Below are positions 25,374 through 34,460 of a stretch of 64,000 nucleotides of DNA, in pieces (positions within the stretch are counted from its first letter, which is position 1; the number at the start of each line of letters is the position of its first letter). This DNA is from Gemmatimonadaceae bacterium (GTDB taxonomy: Bacteria > Gemmatimonadota > Gemmatimonadetes > Gemmatimonadales > Gemmatimonadaceae), in contig JADLCY010000001.1 in assembly GCA_020846935.1 (NCBI GenBank), positions 186,001 through 250,000 of the forward strand, read 5' to 3'. Position numbers and translations under genes: made by a program. A model generated the notes under the pieces. It was not told the origin of the DNA, ran no database searches, and was given only the letters and a program-made list of their open reading frames with translations.

Positions 25374-26487
25374 TCTGCTCCTTGTCGGCGGTCCAGGTAC
25401 TGCGATTCCGCGACGGCACGGGAGGCCAGCGTTTTACGCCCACCTCGGCATAGGCCTCGATCGTCGGATCCTGCCGCGGAGCACCGATCAGCTCGTGCAG
25501 CAGCATCCCGAGGCCGAACGATACGCCGTTCAGGAGATAATACAACAGATGCACGGGAATCACCCGGATCGCGAACCAGACTCCCCGCGTGCGTGCAAAG
25601 AAGCCGAGCAATGGCGTGCTGATCGTCACCGCGACCGCGAGGCACAGCGCACCCGGCATCGCAATGCGCCAGTCCCACATCACCAGGGCAAGCCCAAGCA
25701 GCAACGTCCCGAGCCAGACGAGGATCGTGTTGAGCTTCTCGGTCCACTTGAGGTTGAGCGTCCCGCTCGAGAGCATCGAGCCGCGATGCGCCAGGAGCCG
25801 GGCCCACGGGATGCCGCGGTCCTTGAGGTCGGTCATCAACACGCCACGAAGCGTCCACCGCTTGAGGTGGGTCGCCTGGATCTCCGGCCTGAGCAGGATC
25901 CGATGGCCCAGCCGGCGAATGCGGCCGCCCATCTCGATGTCCTCGATCTGCGGCCGGGGATAGTGCCATTCGTCATACATCCCGGCCTCTTCGAACACCT
26001 CGCGCCGCACGGCGCCCGCGCCCGCCCAGAACGTGTCCGCGTCACCCGCGTTCTGCTGATGCACGTGGTGGTGCAGGAGGTTGCGATACTGCGACACGAA
26101 TCCGGGCGCGGCCGGCCGGTTGTCGTAGGAGCCGAACACGGCGCCGGCATCGGGCACCTCGCGCATCACCTCGAGAAACCGCCGCATCGTGTCGGGATGC
26201 ACGACGACGTCGGCATCGAAGAACATCACCACCTCACCGAGCGACACTTCAAACCCGCGATTGCGGGCGTAGGCCGGCCCATTCGCCCGGCCCGGCAACC
26301 TGACGACGGTGTCTGCATAACGAGCGGCGACCGAGGCCGTCTCATCGGTCGAGCCGTCATCGACGACGATCAGTTCCCATTGGTCCCGGGGAAGGTCGCT
26401 GCCGCAAATCGCGCCCAGCGTGCGGGGAAGCATGCCGGCCGCGTTGCGCGCCGGAACGATCACGGAACAGGCGGGGCGCCGACTCAT
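25366..26487 (-). CDS. membrane-anchored family 2 glycosyltransferase
   Basis: The protein has 373 residues. The GT-A core is clear: SVIVPARNAAGMLPRTL, LIVVDDGSTDET, and a DxD metal site in MFFDADVVV. An acceptor-side ED motif is present in QIEDIEMGGRIRRLGH. From about residue 230 the chain has three or four hydrophobic segments, as in membrane-associated GT2 enzymes. ATG 26487 overlaps the deacetylase stop by 4 nt. The sugar donor is unknown. Overlaps with the genes on both sides show a single operon. Confidence 0.9.
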   Translation of the reverse strand: MSRRPACSVIVPARNAAGMLPRTLGAICGSDLPRDQWELIVVDDGSTDETASVAARYADTVVRLPGRANGPAYARNRGFEVSLGEVVMFFDADVVVHPDTMRRFLEVMREVPDAGAVFGSYDNRPAAPGFVSQYRNLLHHHVHQQNAGDADTFWAGAGAVRREVFEEAGMYDEWHYPRPQIEDIEMGGRIRRLGHRILLRPEIQATHLKRWTLRGVLMTDLKDRGIPWARLLAHRGSMLSSGTLNLKWTEKLNTILVWLGTLLLGLALVMWDWRIAMPGALCLAVAVTISTPLLGFFARTRGVWFAIRVIPVHLLYYLLNGVSFGLGMLLHELIGAPRQDPTIEAYAEVGVKRWPPVPSRNRSTWTADKEQNA

Positions 26488-27245
26488 GCCACCTCCCGCG
26501 TGTGCGATCCCCGACGCTCCAGCAGCGTCCGCAGCTTTCGTCCGCTCGACCGCAGCCACAACCACGACCGGAACGTTGCGCTGCCCCACGCTTCGAGCGC
26601 GCCCGAGGATCGAAGGTAGTATGCATCGAGACGCGGCAACTGGGCGGCATCTTCGGCGGCAGCGACCGCGCGCAGCTCCGTGGTGCAGCCCCACGTGAAG
26701 TGGCGTCGCACCATGGCCGCCGTGCCGGGGTCGACGTCCCCATAGGGGTACGCGAACGTCGCAGGGCGCATGCCCAGCCTCGCCTCGATGTCGTCGGCAG
26801 ATCCCGCGATCTCCGCTTCGCGCTGCGCCGCCGGTACCGCCGGAAGGTGCGGGTGTGTGCGCGTGTGTGCACCGATTTCCACACCCGATGATGCCACCGC
26901 GCCCAGGTCGTTCCAACCCATGAGCGGGAGGTGCGGAATCCCGGCCGCGAGCTGACGCCCCCAGTCGTTGTGCCCGCCGACGTGGTTTGACACGGCGAAC
27001 ACGGTGGCCGGAAGTCCGTGTTCGGTGAGAACGGGCAGGGCTTCGGTGCGAAAGTTGGCGAACCCATCGTCAAACGTCAGCGCGACCGCCTCCTGATCGT
27101 CTCGCAGCTTTGGCAGGTCAGCGAGCGGCACGACGTTCACCCGCCCTGACGCGAAGAACGCGCAGTGCGCCCTGAACGCCGCCGGCGAGACCGAGATGGC
27201 GGATCCGGTCTCGTCCACGGAGTGGTAGGTGAGGATCGCGCGCAT
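26484..27245 (-). CDS. polysaccharide deacetylase (NodB/CE4)
   Basis: The protein has 253 residues. The CE4 signature is complete: TFDDGF (metal and catalytic Asp), HTRTHPHL (metal His pair) and FAYPYGD. It removes acetyl groups from N-acetylated sugars, probably on the product of this locus or on an intermediate. No signal peptide is visible, so it may act in the cytoplasm on a lipid-linked intermediate or be exported by an unrecognised route. ATG 27245 is 6 bp after the stop of the epimerase gene. Confidence 0.9.
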   Translation of the reverse strand: MRAILTYHSVDETGSAISVSPAAFRAHCAFFASGRVNVVPLADLPKLRDDQEAVALTFDDGFANFRTEALPVLTEHGLPATVFAVSNHVGGHNDWGRQLAAGIPHLPLMGWNDLGAVASSGVEIGAHTRTHPHLPAVPAAQREAEIAGSADDIEARLGMRPATFAYPYGDVDPGTAAMVRRHFTWGCTTELRAVAAAEDAAQLPRLDAYYLRSSGALEAWGSATFRSWLWLRSSGRKLRTLLERRGSHTREVA

Positions 27246-27250
27246 GTTCG

Positions 27251-28243
27251 TCAGGCGCGGGCCGCGGTAACCGGGAGCGCGAGACGCGAGCGCTGGTCCT
27301 CGACCACGTCGTGGATGATCTCCTCGAGCGACGTCATCGGGCGATAGCCTGTCGTGCGTTCCAGCTTGGACACATCGGGGACGCGACGCATCATGTCCTC
27401 GAATCCTGCCTGATAGGCCTCGCTGTAGGGTATCAGGCGAATCTCCGAACTGCTGCCCGCCGCGGCGCGCACCTGCTCCGCGAGACCGAGCATCGACACC
27501 TCGGTGGTCGTGCCGACGTTGAACACCTCACCGATCGCCGCCGGTGTCGCCGTCAGCCGCAGGACGGCCTCGACCGCGTCCCTGACGTGTCCAAAACAGC
27601 GGGACTGCTTGCCCGTCCCATACACGGTGATCGGTTCACCACGCAAAGCCTGCTGTGCGAAGTTTGGGAGCACCATGCCGTAGCGCCCCGTCTGCCTCGG
27701 GCCAACAGTGTTGAAGAACCGCGTGATGATGACCGGCACCCCCTTTTCCCTGCCATAGGCGAGGGCAAGCCACTCGTCGAGCGCCTTGGAGCACGCATAC
27801 GCCCAGCGTGAGTGCGACGTGGGGCCGAGCTGGAGGTCCTGATCTTCGCGGAACGGGATCTGGCTCGACTTGCCGTACACCTCGGACGTCGACGCCACGA
27901 CCACCGGCTTCTGCTTCTTGGCCGCCGCGGCGAGCACGATCTCCGTTGCCCGCACGTTGGTCTCGATCGTGTGCACCGGTCGCTCGACGATGAGCTTTAC
28001 ACCCACCGCCGCCGCGAGGTGGAACGTGAGATCGGCGCGATCCACGAACTCGGCCACCAGCGGCACGTCGAGTGCCGTGCCGATGCGATACTCGAATCCC
28101 TTGCGCCCGACGAGGTGCGCGATGTTCTCCATCGCTCCCGTGGACAGGTCGTCGAGCACCATGACCCGATCGCCCCGGTCGAGGAGCCGCTCGGCCAGGT
28201 GGGACCCGATGAACCCGCAACCGCCAGTGATGAAAACGTTCAC
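27251..28243 (-). CDS. NAD-dependent sugar epimerase/dehydratase (extended SDR)
   Basis: The protein has 330 residues from GTG 28243, which overlaps the glycosyltransferase stop by 4 nt. The dinucleotide site is TGGCGFIGSH, the catalytic Ser/Thr region is VVASTSEVYGK, and the Tyr-x3-Lys pair is in WAYACSKALDE. Substrate-loop wording (TRFFNTVGPRQTGRYGMVLP, YGTGKQSRCFGHVRD) is that of UDP-glucose 4-epimerase/UDP-glucuronate decarboxylase-like enzymes. The exact nucleotide sugar cannot be fixed. Confidence 0.85.
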   Translation of the reverse strand: MNVFITGGCGFIGSHLAERLLDRGDRVMVLDDLSTGAMENIAHLVGRKGFEYRIGTALDVPLVAEFVDRADLTFHLAAAVGVKLIVERPVHTIETNVRATEIVLAAAAKKQKPVVVASTSEVYGKSSQIPFREDQDLQLGPTSHSRWAYACSKALDEWLALAYGREKGVPVIITRFFNTVGPRQTGRYGMVLPNFAQQALRGEPITVYGTGKQSRCFGHVRDAVEAVLRLTATPAAIGEVFNVGTTTEVSMLGLAEQVRAAAGSSSEIRLIPYSEAYQAGFEDMMRRVPDVSKLERTTGYRPMTSLEEIIHDVVEDQRSRLALPVTAARA

Positions 28244-29514
28244 GCTGCCTCCGGATATGCCACGAGTGACGCGGTCCGCAGCTGCCCCTTTCGGAGTGCG
28301 GCCCGTCGAATGATGTCGAGGTACTGCGGGACCACCACCCGTTCCGACCACCGCTCCACGTAGGCACGATAGCCAGCCGCGGCCAGAGTGGCGCGATGCG
28401 CGGCATCCGTGGAAAGACGCGTCATCGCGGCCAGCAACTCATCCCGCGTGCTGAAGAGTTCCCCTCCACCCGACGATTCCACAATCTCCGGGAACGGCCC
28501 CAGCCGACGAGCGATGACCGGAGTTCCCTGCCGGAACGCCTCAATAAGGACGATCCCGAACGTCTCGTAGCACTCCGACGGCACGATCAGGGCGATTGCG
28601 TGTTCGTAGTAGCGGCGCAGGTCGTCCGGGGTGATGCGGCCGAGGAACCGGACGTTGGGCAAGTCCGCGGCGAGGGCCTGGAGCGCAGGCGCGTGTGTCC
28701 CGTCGCCCGCAACCAGCAACTCGGCACCGCGCAGGTCGCGAAAAACGGGGATCACATCATCCAGGCCCTTGATCCGCTCCAGCCGCCCCGCGAACAGAAA
28801 GTATGGCCGGTCGTGCGGTGATGCCCCACTTGGCGTCGGCATCCCCTCGGACGTGGGATCCGGGAGGAAATACGGCAGCACTTCCATGGGCTGGCGCAGA
28901 CCGAACTCCCGATGCTTCGCCCGGCTGAACTCGCTCATGGCGATGATGGTATCGATGCGATCAAGCTCGCGGTCGAGCAGACCGGTGTACCGCCAGAGCT
29001 GTGGTGGCCGGCGATAGCTGAGCGAGCACGAAAAACATTCGCGACCGGTGCACAGCTCGCGACCGTGACGCCAGAGGACGTGCATGGGGCAGACGAGCCA
29101 GTGTTCGTGTGCCATGTACGCGGTGACGGCGTCACCGGCCAATGCGAATAGGCCCGGCCCGCCGATGAGCGACACGTTGTGGTAGTTCACGACGTCGTAT
29201 TGTCCGCGCGCGATGATCTCGCGTAGCCGACGCCCCTGGACGACGGGGCGCCCGAGCTGCTGCGTGAGCAGCGTCGACGTCACCGGGGACGCGCTCGACA
29301 GTCGGATCACTTCGACGCCTTCGTCGACGTCATGCGGTGGCGCCGCGGGCATCGGGCCACTGGTCAGTACGCGATAGGCATCGCTGTCGTGAACCACGGT
29401 CACGTGGTGCCCGAGCTTCACGAGCCCGCGGGCGAGGCGCTGAATGCCGACCGCGTCGCCACCGAACGAGTGTGGTGGGTAGAACGTGGTGAGCATGAGG
29501 AAGCGCGCGCTCAT
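28240..29514 (-). CDS. family 4-type (GT-B) glycosyltransferase
   Basis: The protein has 424 residues. The N-terminal GT-B domain begins FLMLTTFYPPHSFGGDAVGIQRLARGL, the usual G-G loop of GT4. The C-terminal domain has the donor site LFAGRLERIKGLDDVI and the E-x7-E motif in PSECYETFGIVLIEAF. A Cys-rich insert (C-x-x-x ... CTGRECFSCSL) in the acceptor domain is found in one GT4 subgroup. It overlaps the next gene by 4 nt at its start. The donor sugar is unknown. Confidence 0.88.
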   Translation of the reverse strand: MSARFLMLTTFYPPHSFGGDAVGIQRLARGLVKLGHHVTVVHDSDAYRVLTSGPMPAAPPHDVDEGVEVIRLSSASPVTSTLLTQQLGRPVVQGRRLREIIARGQYDVVNYHNVSLIGGPGLFALAGDAVTAYMAHEHWLVCPMHVLWRHGRELCTGRECFSCSLSYRRPPQLWRYTGLLDRELDRIDTIIAMSEFSRAKHREFGLRQPMEVLPYFLPDPTSEGMPTPSGASPHDRPYFLFAGRLERIKGLDDVIPVFRDLRGAELLVAGDGTHAPALQALAADLPNVRFLGRITPDDLRRYYEHAIALIVPSECYETFGIVLIEAFRQGTPVIARRLGPFPEIVESSGGGELFSTRDELLAAMTRLSTDAAHRATLAAAGYRAYVERWSERVVVPQYLDIIRRAALRKGQLRTASLVAYPEAA

Positions 29515-30683
29515 GCGGCGGCCTCCCGGAGCGCGCGATGCGTGGCGGCGGCGCTCGCCTGCCACGTGAGCGCGCGCGCCTGCGTGAACGCCACGGCTCC
29601 CATCTCGCGACGGCGCGCGGGATCGTCGAGCAGAGCGCGCATGGCGGCGGCGATCTCCTCGGCGTTGCCGGGCGCGACGAAGATTCCGCCGCGGGCCAGC
29701 AGCGCAGGCAGCGGACTCTCGCGGGTCGCGATGACCGGGGTGCCACAGGCCGCTCCTTCGACCGCGGGCAGTCCAAACCCTTCGGACTCGCTTGCCAGGA
29801 CGACCGCCGTGGCGCCCGAGTGGAGGTGTCGCAGGTCTTCGTCGGGAACGAAGCCCGTCCACTGCACGAGGTGGCCCGTGCCCTCTTCGGCGATCATCGT
29901 GCGCAGGCGATCGGCTTCGCCATGGAATACATCGCCTGAGAGGCGGCCCACGAGCAGCAGGTGCGGCGCGACGCGCCCGGCCTCGCGCGCCACATCGCCG
30001 TGTGCACGGATCACGGCATCGAGCCGCTTGTGCGGGTTGAAGCCACCGACGTACACGAAGTAGGGCGCCTGCCCGAGTGACCAGGCCCGACGCGCGGACT
30101 CGATATCGGCCGGGGCGCTCGGTTCATAGACCGCGGCGGGCGCCTCGACCGCCACGCGCAGGCGTCGACGCGGAACGCCCAACATGCGCTCGATCTCGCC
30201 GGCCGCATAGTCGCTGACCGTCAGGACGAGGCGCGCCTGCCGGATCGCGAGCCCGACCTTGAGCTTCCAGAAGAGTCGGGCACGCCGCGACGGCAGCGTG
30301 AGGTGCGGAAATCGCTCGGCGATGGCGTCATGGACGGTGACCACCGCGCGTTGGCCGGGCGCGAGCGGGAACCAGGTGTAGACACTCGGCGAAAAGAAGA
30401 CGTCGGGACGACGGCGGTACACCGCACGGGTCAGCGCGAACATGTCCGCGAGCGTGCGATGGCCGTCTGCCGCGGCAGCCACGGATGGCGTCGCCGACAA
30501 CGTCACCACATGTCGCTCCACGTTGGGTGCCTCGAGCGGGAAGGCGTCGAGCGACGTCTGGTCGCCAATACAGATGAAGCGGTCGTCGGGCGCATGCTCG
30601 ACGAGCGCCCGCATCAGTTCGCGCGCGAACCGCCCGTAGCCCCTCGCATTCGCCCAGCACGTGGCGTCCACGCCGATCCGCAC
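29511..30683 (-). CDS. family 4-type (GT-B) glycosyltransferase
   Basis: The protein has 390 residues. It starts MRIGVDATCWANARGYGRFA, the glycine loop seen in mannosyltransferase-like GT4 enzymes. Donor-binding sequences YFVYVGGFNPHKRLD and ASESEGFGLPAVEGAACGTPVIA are intact, the latter including the E-x7-E pair. No membrane span is visible, so it is a peripheral cytoplasmic enzyme. It is separated by 9 bp from the flavoprotein gene upstream and belongs to the same operon. Confidence 0.9.
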   Translation of the reverse strand: MRIGVDATCWANARGYGRFARELMRALVEHAPDDRFICIGDQTSLDAFPLEAPNVERHVVTLSATPSVAAAADGHRTLADMFALTRAVYRRRPDVFFSPSVYTWFPLAPGQRAVVTVHDAIAERFPHLTLPSRRARLFWKLKVGLAIRQARLVLTVSDYAAGEIERMLGVPRRRLRVAVEAPAAVYEPSAPADIESARRAWSLGQAPYFVYVGGFNPHKRLDAVIRAHGDVAREAGRVAPHLLLVGRLSGDVFHGEADRLRTMIAEEGTGHLVQWTGFVPDEDLRHLHSGATAVVLASESEGFGLPAVEGAACGTPVIATRESPLPALLARGGIFVAPGNAEEIAAAMRALLDDPARRREMGAVAFTQARALTWQASAAATHRALREAAA

Positions 30684-30692
30684 GACGCGCCC

Positions 30693-32210
30693 CTAGGCGC
30701 TGACCGACGTTCGCGCGCTCCTCGAGGCCAGGGAGTCGCCGACCTGCTCGTCCAGCGACTTCATGTCCAGCTTCTGCTCCTCGTGGTACTCGTAGTCGGT
30801 ATTCACCGACCAGACGTCGTGCGACGCTCCGCGCATGTTGGCGATCGCCATCATGGCCGTGAGCATCGAGTGATCCTGGTTGTTGTACTTGTGCATCCCG
30901 TTGCGCCCCACCGTGTGGAAGTTGGTGAGGGCATCGATGTAGGTGCGAGCCGTCTCGAGGTGCGCGCTGTAGGCGCTATCGTAGACGGGGTAGGCCTTGG
31001 GCATGCGCACGACGGTACCATCGACCACCTTCGTCGGATCGGCCAGGCCCAGTTCACCGATCTCCTTGCGCGCGAGTGCCACGAGATCGGCGTCGGCGCT
31101 GTTCCACAGGCCATCGCCCTCGAAGCAGAAGTACTCGAGGCCCAGGCAGGTCTTGCCCGGCTCGGGCACCATGGCCCGCGACCAATTGTTGAAGTTCTGG
31201 ATGCGCCCGACCTTCACGCCCGGCGAGTGGATGTAGATCCAGTTGTCGGGGAACAGCGAGTCCGCATCGATCACGAGCGCGACCGTAAGGAAGTCGCGGT
31301 AGTTGAGGCCGTCGCCGGCGGAGCGGATGTGTACAGGGGGCTGCGGATCGAGCGCACGCACGAGATTGCGAATCGGCATCGTCGAGATCACATGATCCGT
31401 CTCGATGCGCTTCACGCCCGCCACGGTGCGAGCCCGCACCGCCACAACCTTCTGGTCGCGCGTCTCCAGCGCTTCGACCTCGTGCCGCATCAAAACCTCG
31501 CCGCCGAGCGCGCGAATGCGATCGGTCGCCATCTCCCACATCTGTCCGGGGCCAAGGCGCGGGTACTGGAACTCGTTGATCAACGTCTTGATGCTGTCGC
31601 CCCGCTTCTGCAGCGATGCCGCGTTGAGGATCGCCTTGGCGAGCGAGAGCCCCTGAATGCGCTGCGCCGCCCACTCCGCGCGGATCTCCGTGCACGGCAG
31701 GCCCCACACCTTCTCCGTGTACGTCTTGAAGAAGATGGAGAACAGCCGCTTGCCGAAGCGATTCGATACCCACTGTTCGAGGTTCTCCTCGACCGGGTAC
31801 GGGCGCAGGTGCGACCAGACGTAGCTCAGCACGCACAACATCGAGTTCCACAGCCCGAGGCCGCTCAGCGCATTCCAGGCCTTGAGCGGGTAGTCGAAGT
31901 ACTTGCCGCTGTAGTGGATTCGAGAGAGCCGCGGAACGCTGATGAACTCGGGGCCGAGGATCTCGTGCCACAACTCCTCGACCGGGGTGATCTTGGTGAA
32001 GAATCGGTGGCCACCGATGTCGAAGCGGTACCCGTTGTATTGCGCGGTCCGCGAGATTCCCCCGACCACGCTGTCGGCTTCGAGCACGGTGACGCGCACG
32101 CCGTCCTTGGCGAGCAGGTATCCCGCCGTCAGCCCGGCTGGCCCCGCGCCAATGATGACGACGTGTTCACCCGGCTTGAGCTGCGCTACCCTACGTGGGA
32201 TCGGAGTCAT
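30693..32210 (-). CDS. FAD-dependent oxidoreductase, PPO/UGM-like
   Basis: The protein has 505 residues. The Rossmann FAD site GAGPAGLTAG is followed by the dinucleotide-binding acidic residue in VTVLEADSVVGGISRT and a C-terminal FAD segment (TVGRNGMHKYNNQDHSMLTAMMA). This subgroup is annotated as protoporphyrinogen-oxidase-like or UDP-galactopyranose-mutase-like and is frequent in polysaccharide loci. A sugar ring-contraction or a lipid-linked sugar oxidation is possible, but not shown. ATG 32210 was chosen because homology begins about 13 residues later, and it overlaps the stop of a possible 37-residue ORF (ATGA). Confidence 0.85.
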   Translation of the reverse strand: MTPIPRRVAQLKPGEHVVIIGAGPAGLTAGYLLAKDGVRVTVLEADSVVGGISRTAQYNGYRFDIGGHRFFTKITPVEELWHEILGPEFISVPRLSRIHYSGKYFDYPLKAWNALSGLGLWNSMLCVLSYVWSHLRPYPVEENLEQWVSNRFGKRLFSIFFKTYTEKVWGLPCTEIRAEWAAQRIQGLSLAKAILNAASLQKRGDSIKTLINEFQYPRLGPGQMWEMATDRIRALGGEVLMRHEVEALETRDQKVVAVRARTVAGVKRIETDHVISTMPIRNLVRALDPQPPVHIRSAGDGLNYRDFLTVALVIDADSLFPDNWIYIHSPGVKVGRIQNFNNWSRAMVPEPGKTCLGLEYFCFEGDGLWNSADADLVALARKEIGELGLADPTKVVDGTVVRMPKAYPVYDSAYSAHLETARTYIDALTNFHTVGRNGMHKYNNQDHSMLTAMMAIANMRGASHDVWSVNTDYEYHEEQKLDMKSLDEQVGDSLASRSARTSVSA

Positions 32211-32320
32211 TCGGTGTGTAAGCGAACATTGCCAGGCGCGCGACCGAGGCGACGAGCCGACCACGCCCCCGCGATCCCCTCGACGACGAACAACGCAAAC
32301 AACGGCAACGAGATACCCAC
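32207..32320 (-). CDS. possible 37-residue membrane peptide, translationally coupled to the flavoprotein gene
   Basis: From GTG 32320 a short frame encodes one hydrophobic helix (GISLPLFALFVVEGIAGAW) followed by a basic tail, the usual positive-inside anchor. Its TGA overlaps the ATG of the FAD gene as ATGA, the same 4-nt coupling seen throughout this operon. The frame stays open for a further 30 codons upstream without a standard start, so it could equally be the C-terminal remnant of a larger membrane protein. The composition is plausible for protein but the evidence is thin. The rest of the gap to 32460 holds GC-rich inverted repeats only. Confidence 0.35.
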   Translation of the reverse strand: MGISLPLFALFVVEGIAGAWSARRLGRAPGNVRLHTE

Positions 32321-32460
32321 CAGGCTCAAGTGATGCTCGGTGCGATCGCCCGAGGGCAGATTCGACGGAGGAGCGCGGGAACGGGCAGGTGCGTCCCGGC
32401 GGTATTCATCCTGATAGCAAGGGGCGCGCCGCGCCGAATGGCCGGCGCGCCTGAATGGTG

Positions 32461-32497
32461 AAAACTAGTCGAGCGCGAACAGGAGACGTTCGCGCTC
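32461..32497 (-). terminator. intrinsic terminator after the hypothetical 173-residue gene
   Basis: A perfect 10-bp stem (32471-32480 with 32488-32497) and 7-base loop are followed on the minus strand by TAGTTTT. It lies 50 bp past the stop of the gene at 32546-33067 and upstream of the flavoprotein operon, so that gene is transcribed separately. Confidence 0.7.
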
Positions 32498-32545
32498 GGT
32501 GGGAACCGCTGTGGCCCCCCGGCGACCCAGTGTGCGCGGCCCTCC

Positions 32546-33067
32546 TCAGGTCATGATCTCGCTCGCTTCATTGGAGCGCCTCCACATCACGTGCGACGAC
32601 CGATGGGTCGTGCGGCCGGATGCTTCGGTGGGTCGCTCATCGGTAACTACAACGGGGACGCTGACGTCGGCCCGCCGAACGGGCGCGCCGTAGCGACCAA
32701 GCGCCACAAGCCACTCCCCGTCACCGACGCGATTGTCTTCACGGCACGTAACGATGTCACCAGTGACGTGCTTGAGGCCCTCGTCGGTCATTGCACTCCG
32801 GTCGCTCCCCGCGCCAACCCACGCAAGCGCGCATGGGTGCGCCTTTGCCATGCTCACGATGCGCTCGCGTGAGGCACCGGTGGTTTCTTCGCACACAAGC
32901 ACGAGCTGCGCGTTCAGCGGCTCCGCAGCAGTCCCGACGACACGCATGGCCCGCTCCAGCTCGGCGTCGCTGCGGGACAGCAGGACGATCGAGATGTTCG
33001 GGCGGGCCGAACGCGGAGCCGGAAGGAAGACGCTGGAGTCGTGGCCGACGGCGTGAAGCGGTGTCAT
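32546..33067 (-). CDS. hypothetical protein with a GT2-like N-terminal fold
   Basis: The protein has 173 residues from ATG 33067. In-frame starts farther upstream (33115 and beyond) are possible and no clear ribosome-binding site decides. The core reads like a family 2 glycosyltransferase start: NISIVLLSRSDAELERAMRVV, then LVLVCEET, then a later GDIVTCREDN in the position of the DxD strand. The usual catalytic Asp residues are mostly absent and the acceptor half is missing, so an active transferase is unlikely. It stands alone with its own terminator. Upstream bases 33068-33476 (about 410 bp) contain no other gene, only a locally AT-richer stretch around 33255-33276. Confidence 0.5.
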   Translation of the reverse strand: MTPLHAVGHDSSVFLPAPRSARPNISIVLLSRSDAELERAMRVVGTAAEPLNAQLVLVCEETTGASRERIVSMAKAHPCALAWVGAGSDRSAMTDEGLKHVTGDIVTCREDNRVGDGEWLVALGRYGAPVRRADVSVPVVVTDERPTEASGRTTHRSSHVMWRRSNEASEIMT

Positions 33068-33476
33068 GTCGGATATTGCATGACAAGAAGCGGGCCAGCG
33101 CGCCGTCGACGCCATCAGCAGCACCGGCTCTGGTTGACGCGTGAGCTTGTTCGCCCGCCGACACACCTTAGGAACCTCAGATCCGCCTGAATTGTGGACC
33201 GCAATCGACAGAATCGGACACATTGTCGGCCCATGTAGACGAATCAGCCGCATCCCGTTCACTTTCTGTTTACAATGGCCCGCACGGCGGCCGACCGGTG
33301 TGTTGTCGTCAGGCCACACTACCGTCTCAGGTTGAGCACGGTGCCGAGTGCGACCGAGATTCGTCATGAGGCTGATATCATGACCGGTCGGCCCGGGCCG
33401 CGTCCCCAAACCGGCGAGGTTCTTGCGACCATCGGGTCAACCCGCGATCGATCCCCCGAGCACCGACCGTTCCTTC

Positions 33477-34424
33477 ATGCCTGTAACGCACCCCAACGCG
33501 ACGACGCCACCGCTGGAGCGGTCGGCCGCGGTCGGCCGTGCGTCCGTGCGGTCCTGGGCCAGGCTCCTGCGGCCGCATCAATGGGTGAAGAACTTCTTCG
33601 TGCTGGCGCCGCTGCTCTTCTCCGGGCGCGCGCTCGATCCAGCCTCGCAGCGCGCGGCGGCGCTCGCCTTTGCGGTCTTCTGTCTGGCGGCGAGCGCGGT
33701 GTACGTACTCAACGACATCGTCGATCGCGAGCAGGATCGCGCACATCCCGGCAAGCGCAACCGGCCAATCGCGTCGGGTGCCATCAGCGTGGCGGCCGGG
33801 ATCGGTGTTGCCGCGCTCCTCGTGGCGCTCGCGCTGGGCACGGCGTGGTACGTGGGCACGTCGCTGCTCGCGATCACGGTCGCCTACCTGCTGCTCAACG
33901 TGGTCTACAGCGTCTGGATCAAGCAGGTCGTGATCCTGGATGTCTTTGCCATTGCCGCGTTCTTCGTGTTGCGCCTGGTGGCTGGCGCCGCCGCCGTGCA
34001 GGTGCGGCCGTCGGTGTGGCTGATCCTCTGTGGCGGCCTGCTCTCGCTCTATCTGGGTTTTGCCAAGCGGCGGCACGAACTCGTGCTCCTTGGCGAGGGC
34101 TCGCAGGATCATCGCGCGGTGTTGAGTCAGTATTCCACGCCGTTCCTCGACCAGCTCTCCGTGGTGCTGCTGGCGGTGACGATCGTCTCGTACATCATGT
34201 ACACGCTCGAGTCCGAGACGGCGCGGCTCGTGGGCGGTGAAGTCCTTTCGTACAGCACGGTCTTCGTCCTGTACGGCGTGCTTCGTTATCTCTACCTGGT
34301 CCATCGTCGGCAGGACGGCAACCCGTCGGAGACGCTGCTGAATGACCGGGGGTTGCTGTTGGCCGTGACGCTGTGGGTGCTGTACTGCGGTGTGGTGATC
34401 TACCGAGCCGGTCCGACTCCGTGA
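33477..34424 (+). CDS. UbiA-family prenyltransferase, probable decaprenyl-phosphate phosphoribosyltransferase
   Basis: The 315-residue integral membrane protein has about eight hydrophobic segments. The prenyl-diphosphate-type Asp motif is seen as NDIVDREQDRAHPGKRNRP, which together with RPHQWVKNFFVLAPLLFSG is the wording of the DPPR-synthase branch (transfer of 5-phosphoribose from PRPP to a polyprenyl phosphate). That reaction makes lipid-linked pentose donors, in actinobacteria for arabinofuranose. The partner epimerase (DprE1/DprE2) is not seen in the window. ATG 33477 was preferred over 33423. It opens a long plus-strand operon of coupled genes. Confidence 0.82.
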   Translation: MPVTHPNATTPPLERSAAVGRASVRSWARLLRPHQWVKNFFVLAPLLFSGRALDPASQRAAALAFAVFCLAASAVYVLNDIVDREQDRAHPGKRNRPIASGAISVAAGIGVAALLVALALGTAWYVGTSLLAITVAYLLLNVVYSVWIKQVVILDVFAIAAFFVLRLVAGAAAVQVRPSVWLILCGGLLSLYLGFAKRRHELVLLGEGSQDHRAVLSQYSTPFLDQLSVVLLAVTIVSYIMYTLESETARLVGGEVLSYSTVFVLYGVLRYLYLVHRRQDGNPSETLLNDRGLLLAVTLWVLYCGVVIYRAGPTP

Positions 34425-34460
34425 TGCGCGTGACTCCTGTTTCCCTCGCCCTGCCCGTGC

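Noticed and set aside
33248-33276. Promoter with -10 TACAAT upstream of the UbiA-type gene
   Set aside because: The -10-like hexamer is good but no acceptable -35 hexamer lies 16-18 bases upstream. The AT-richer patch may still be regulatory.
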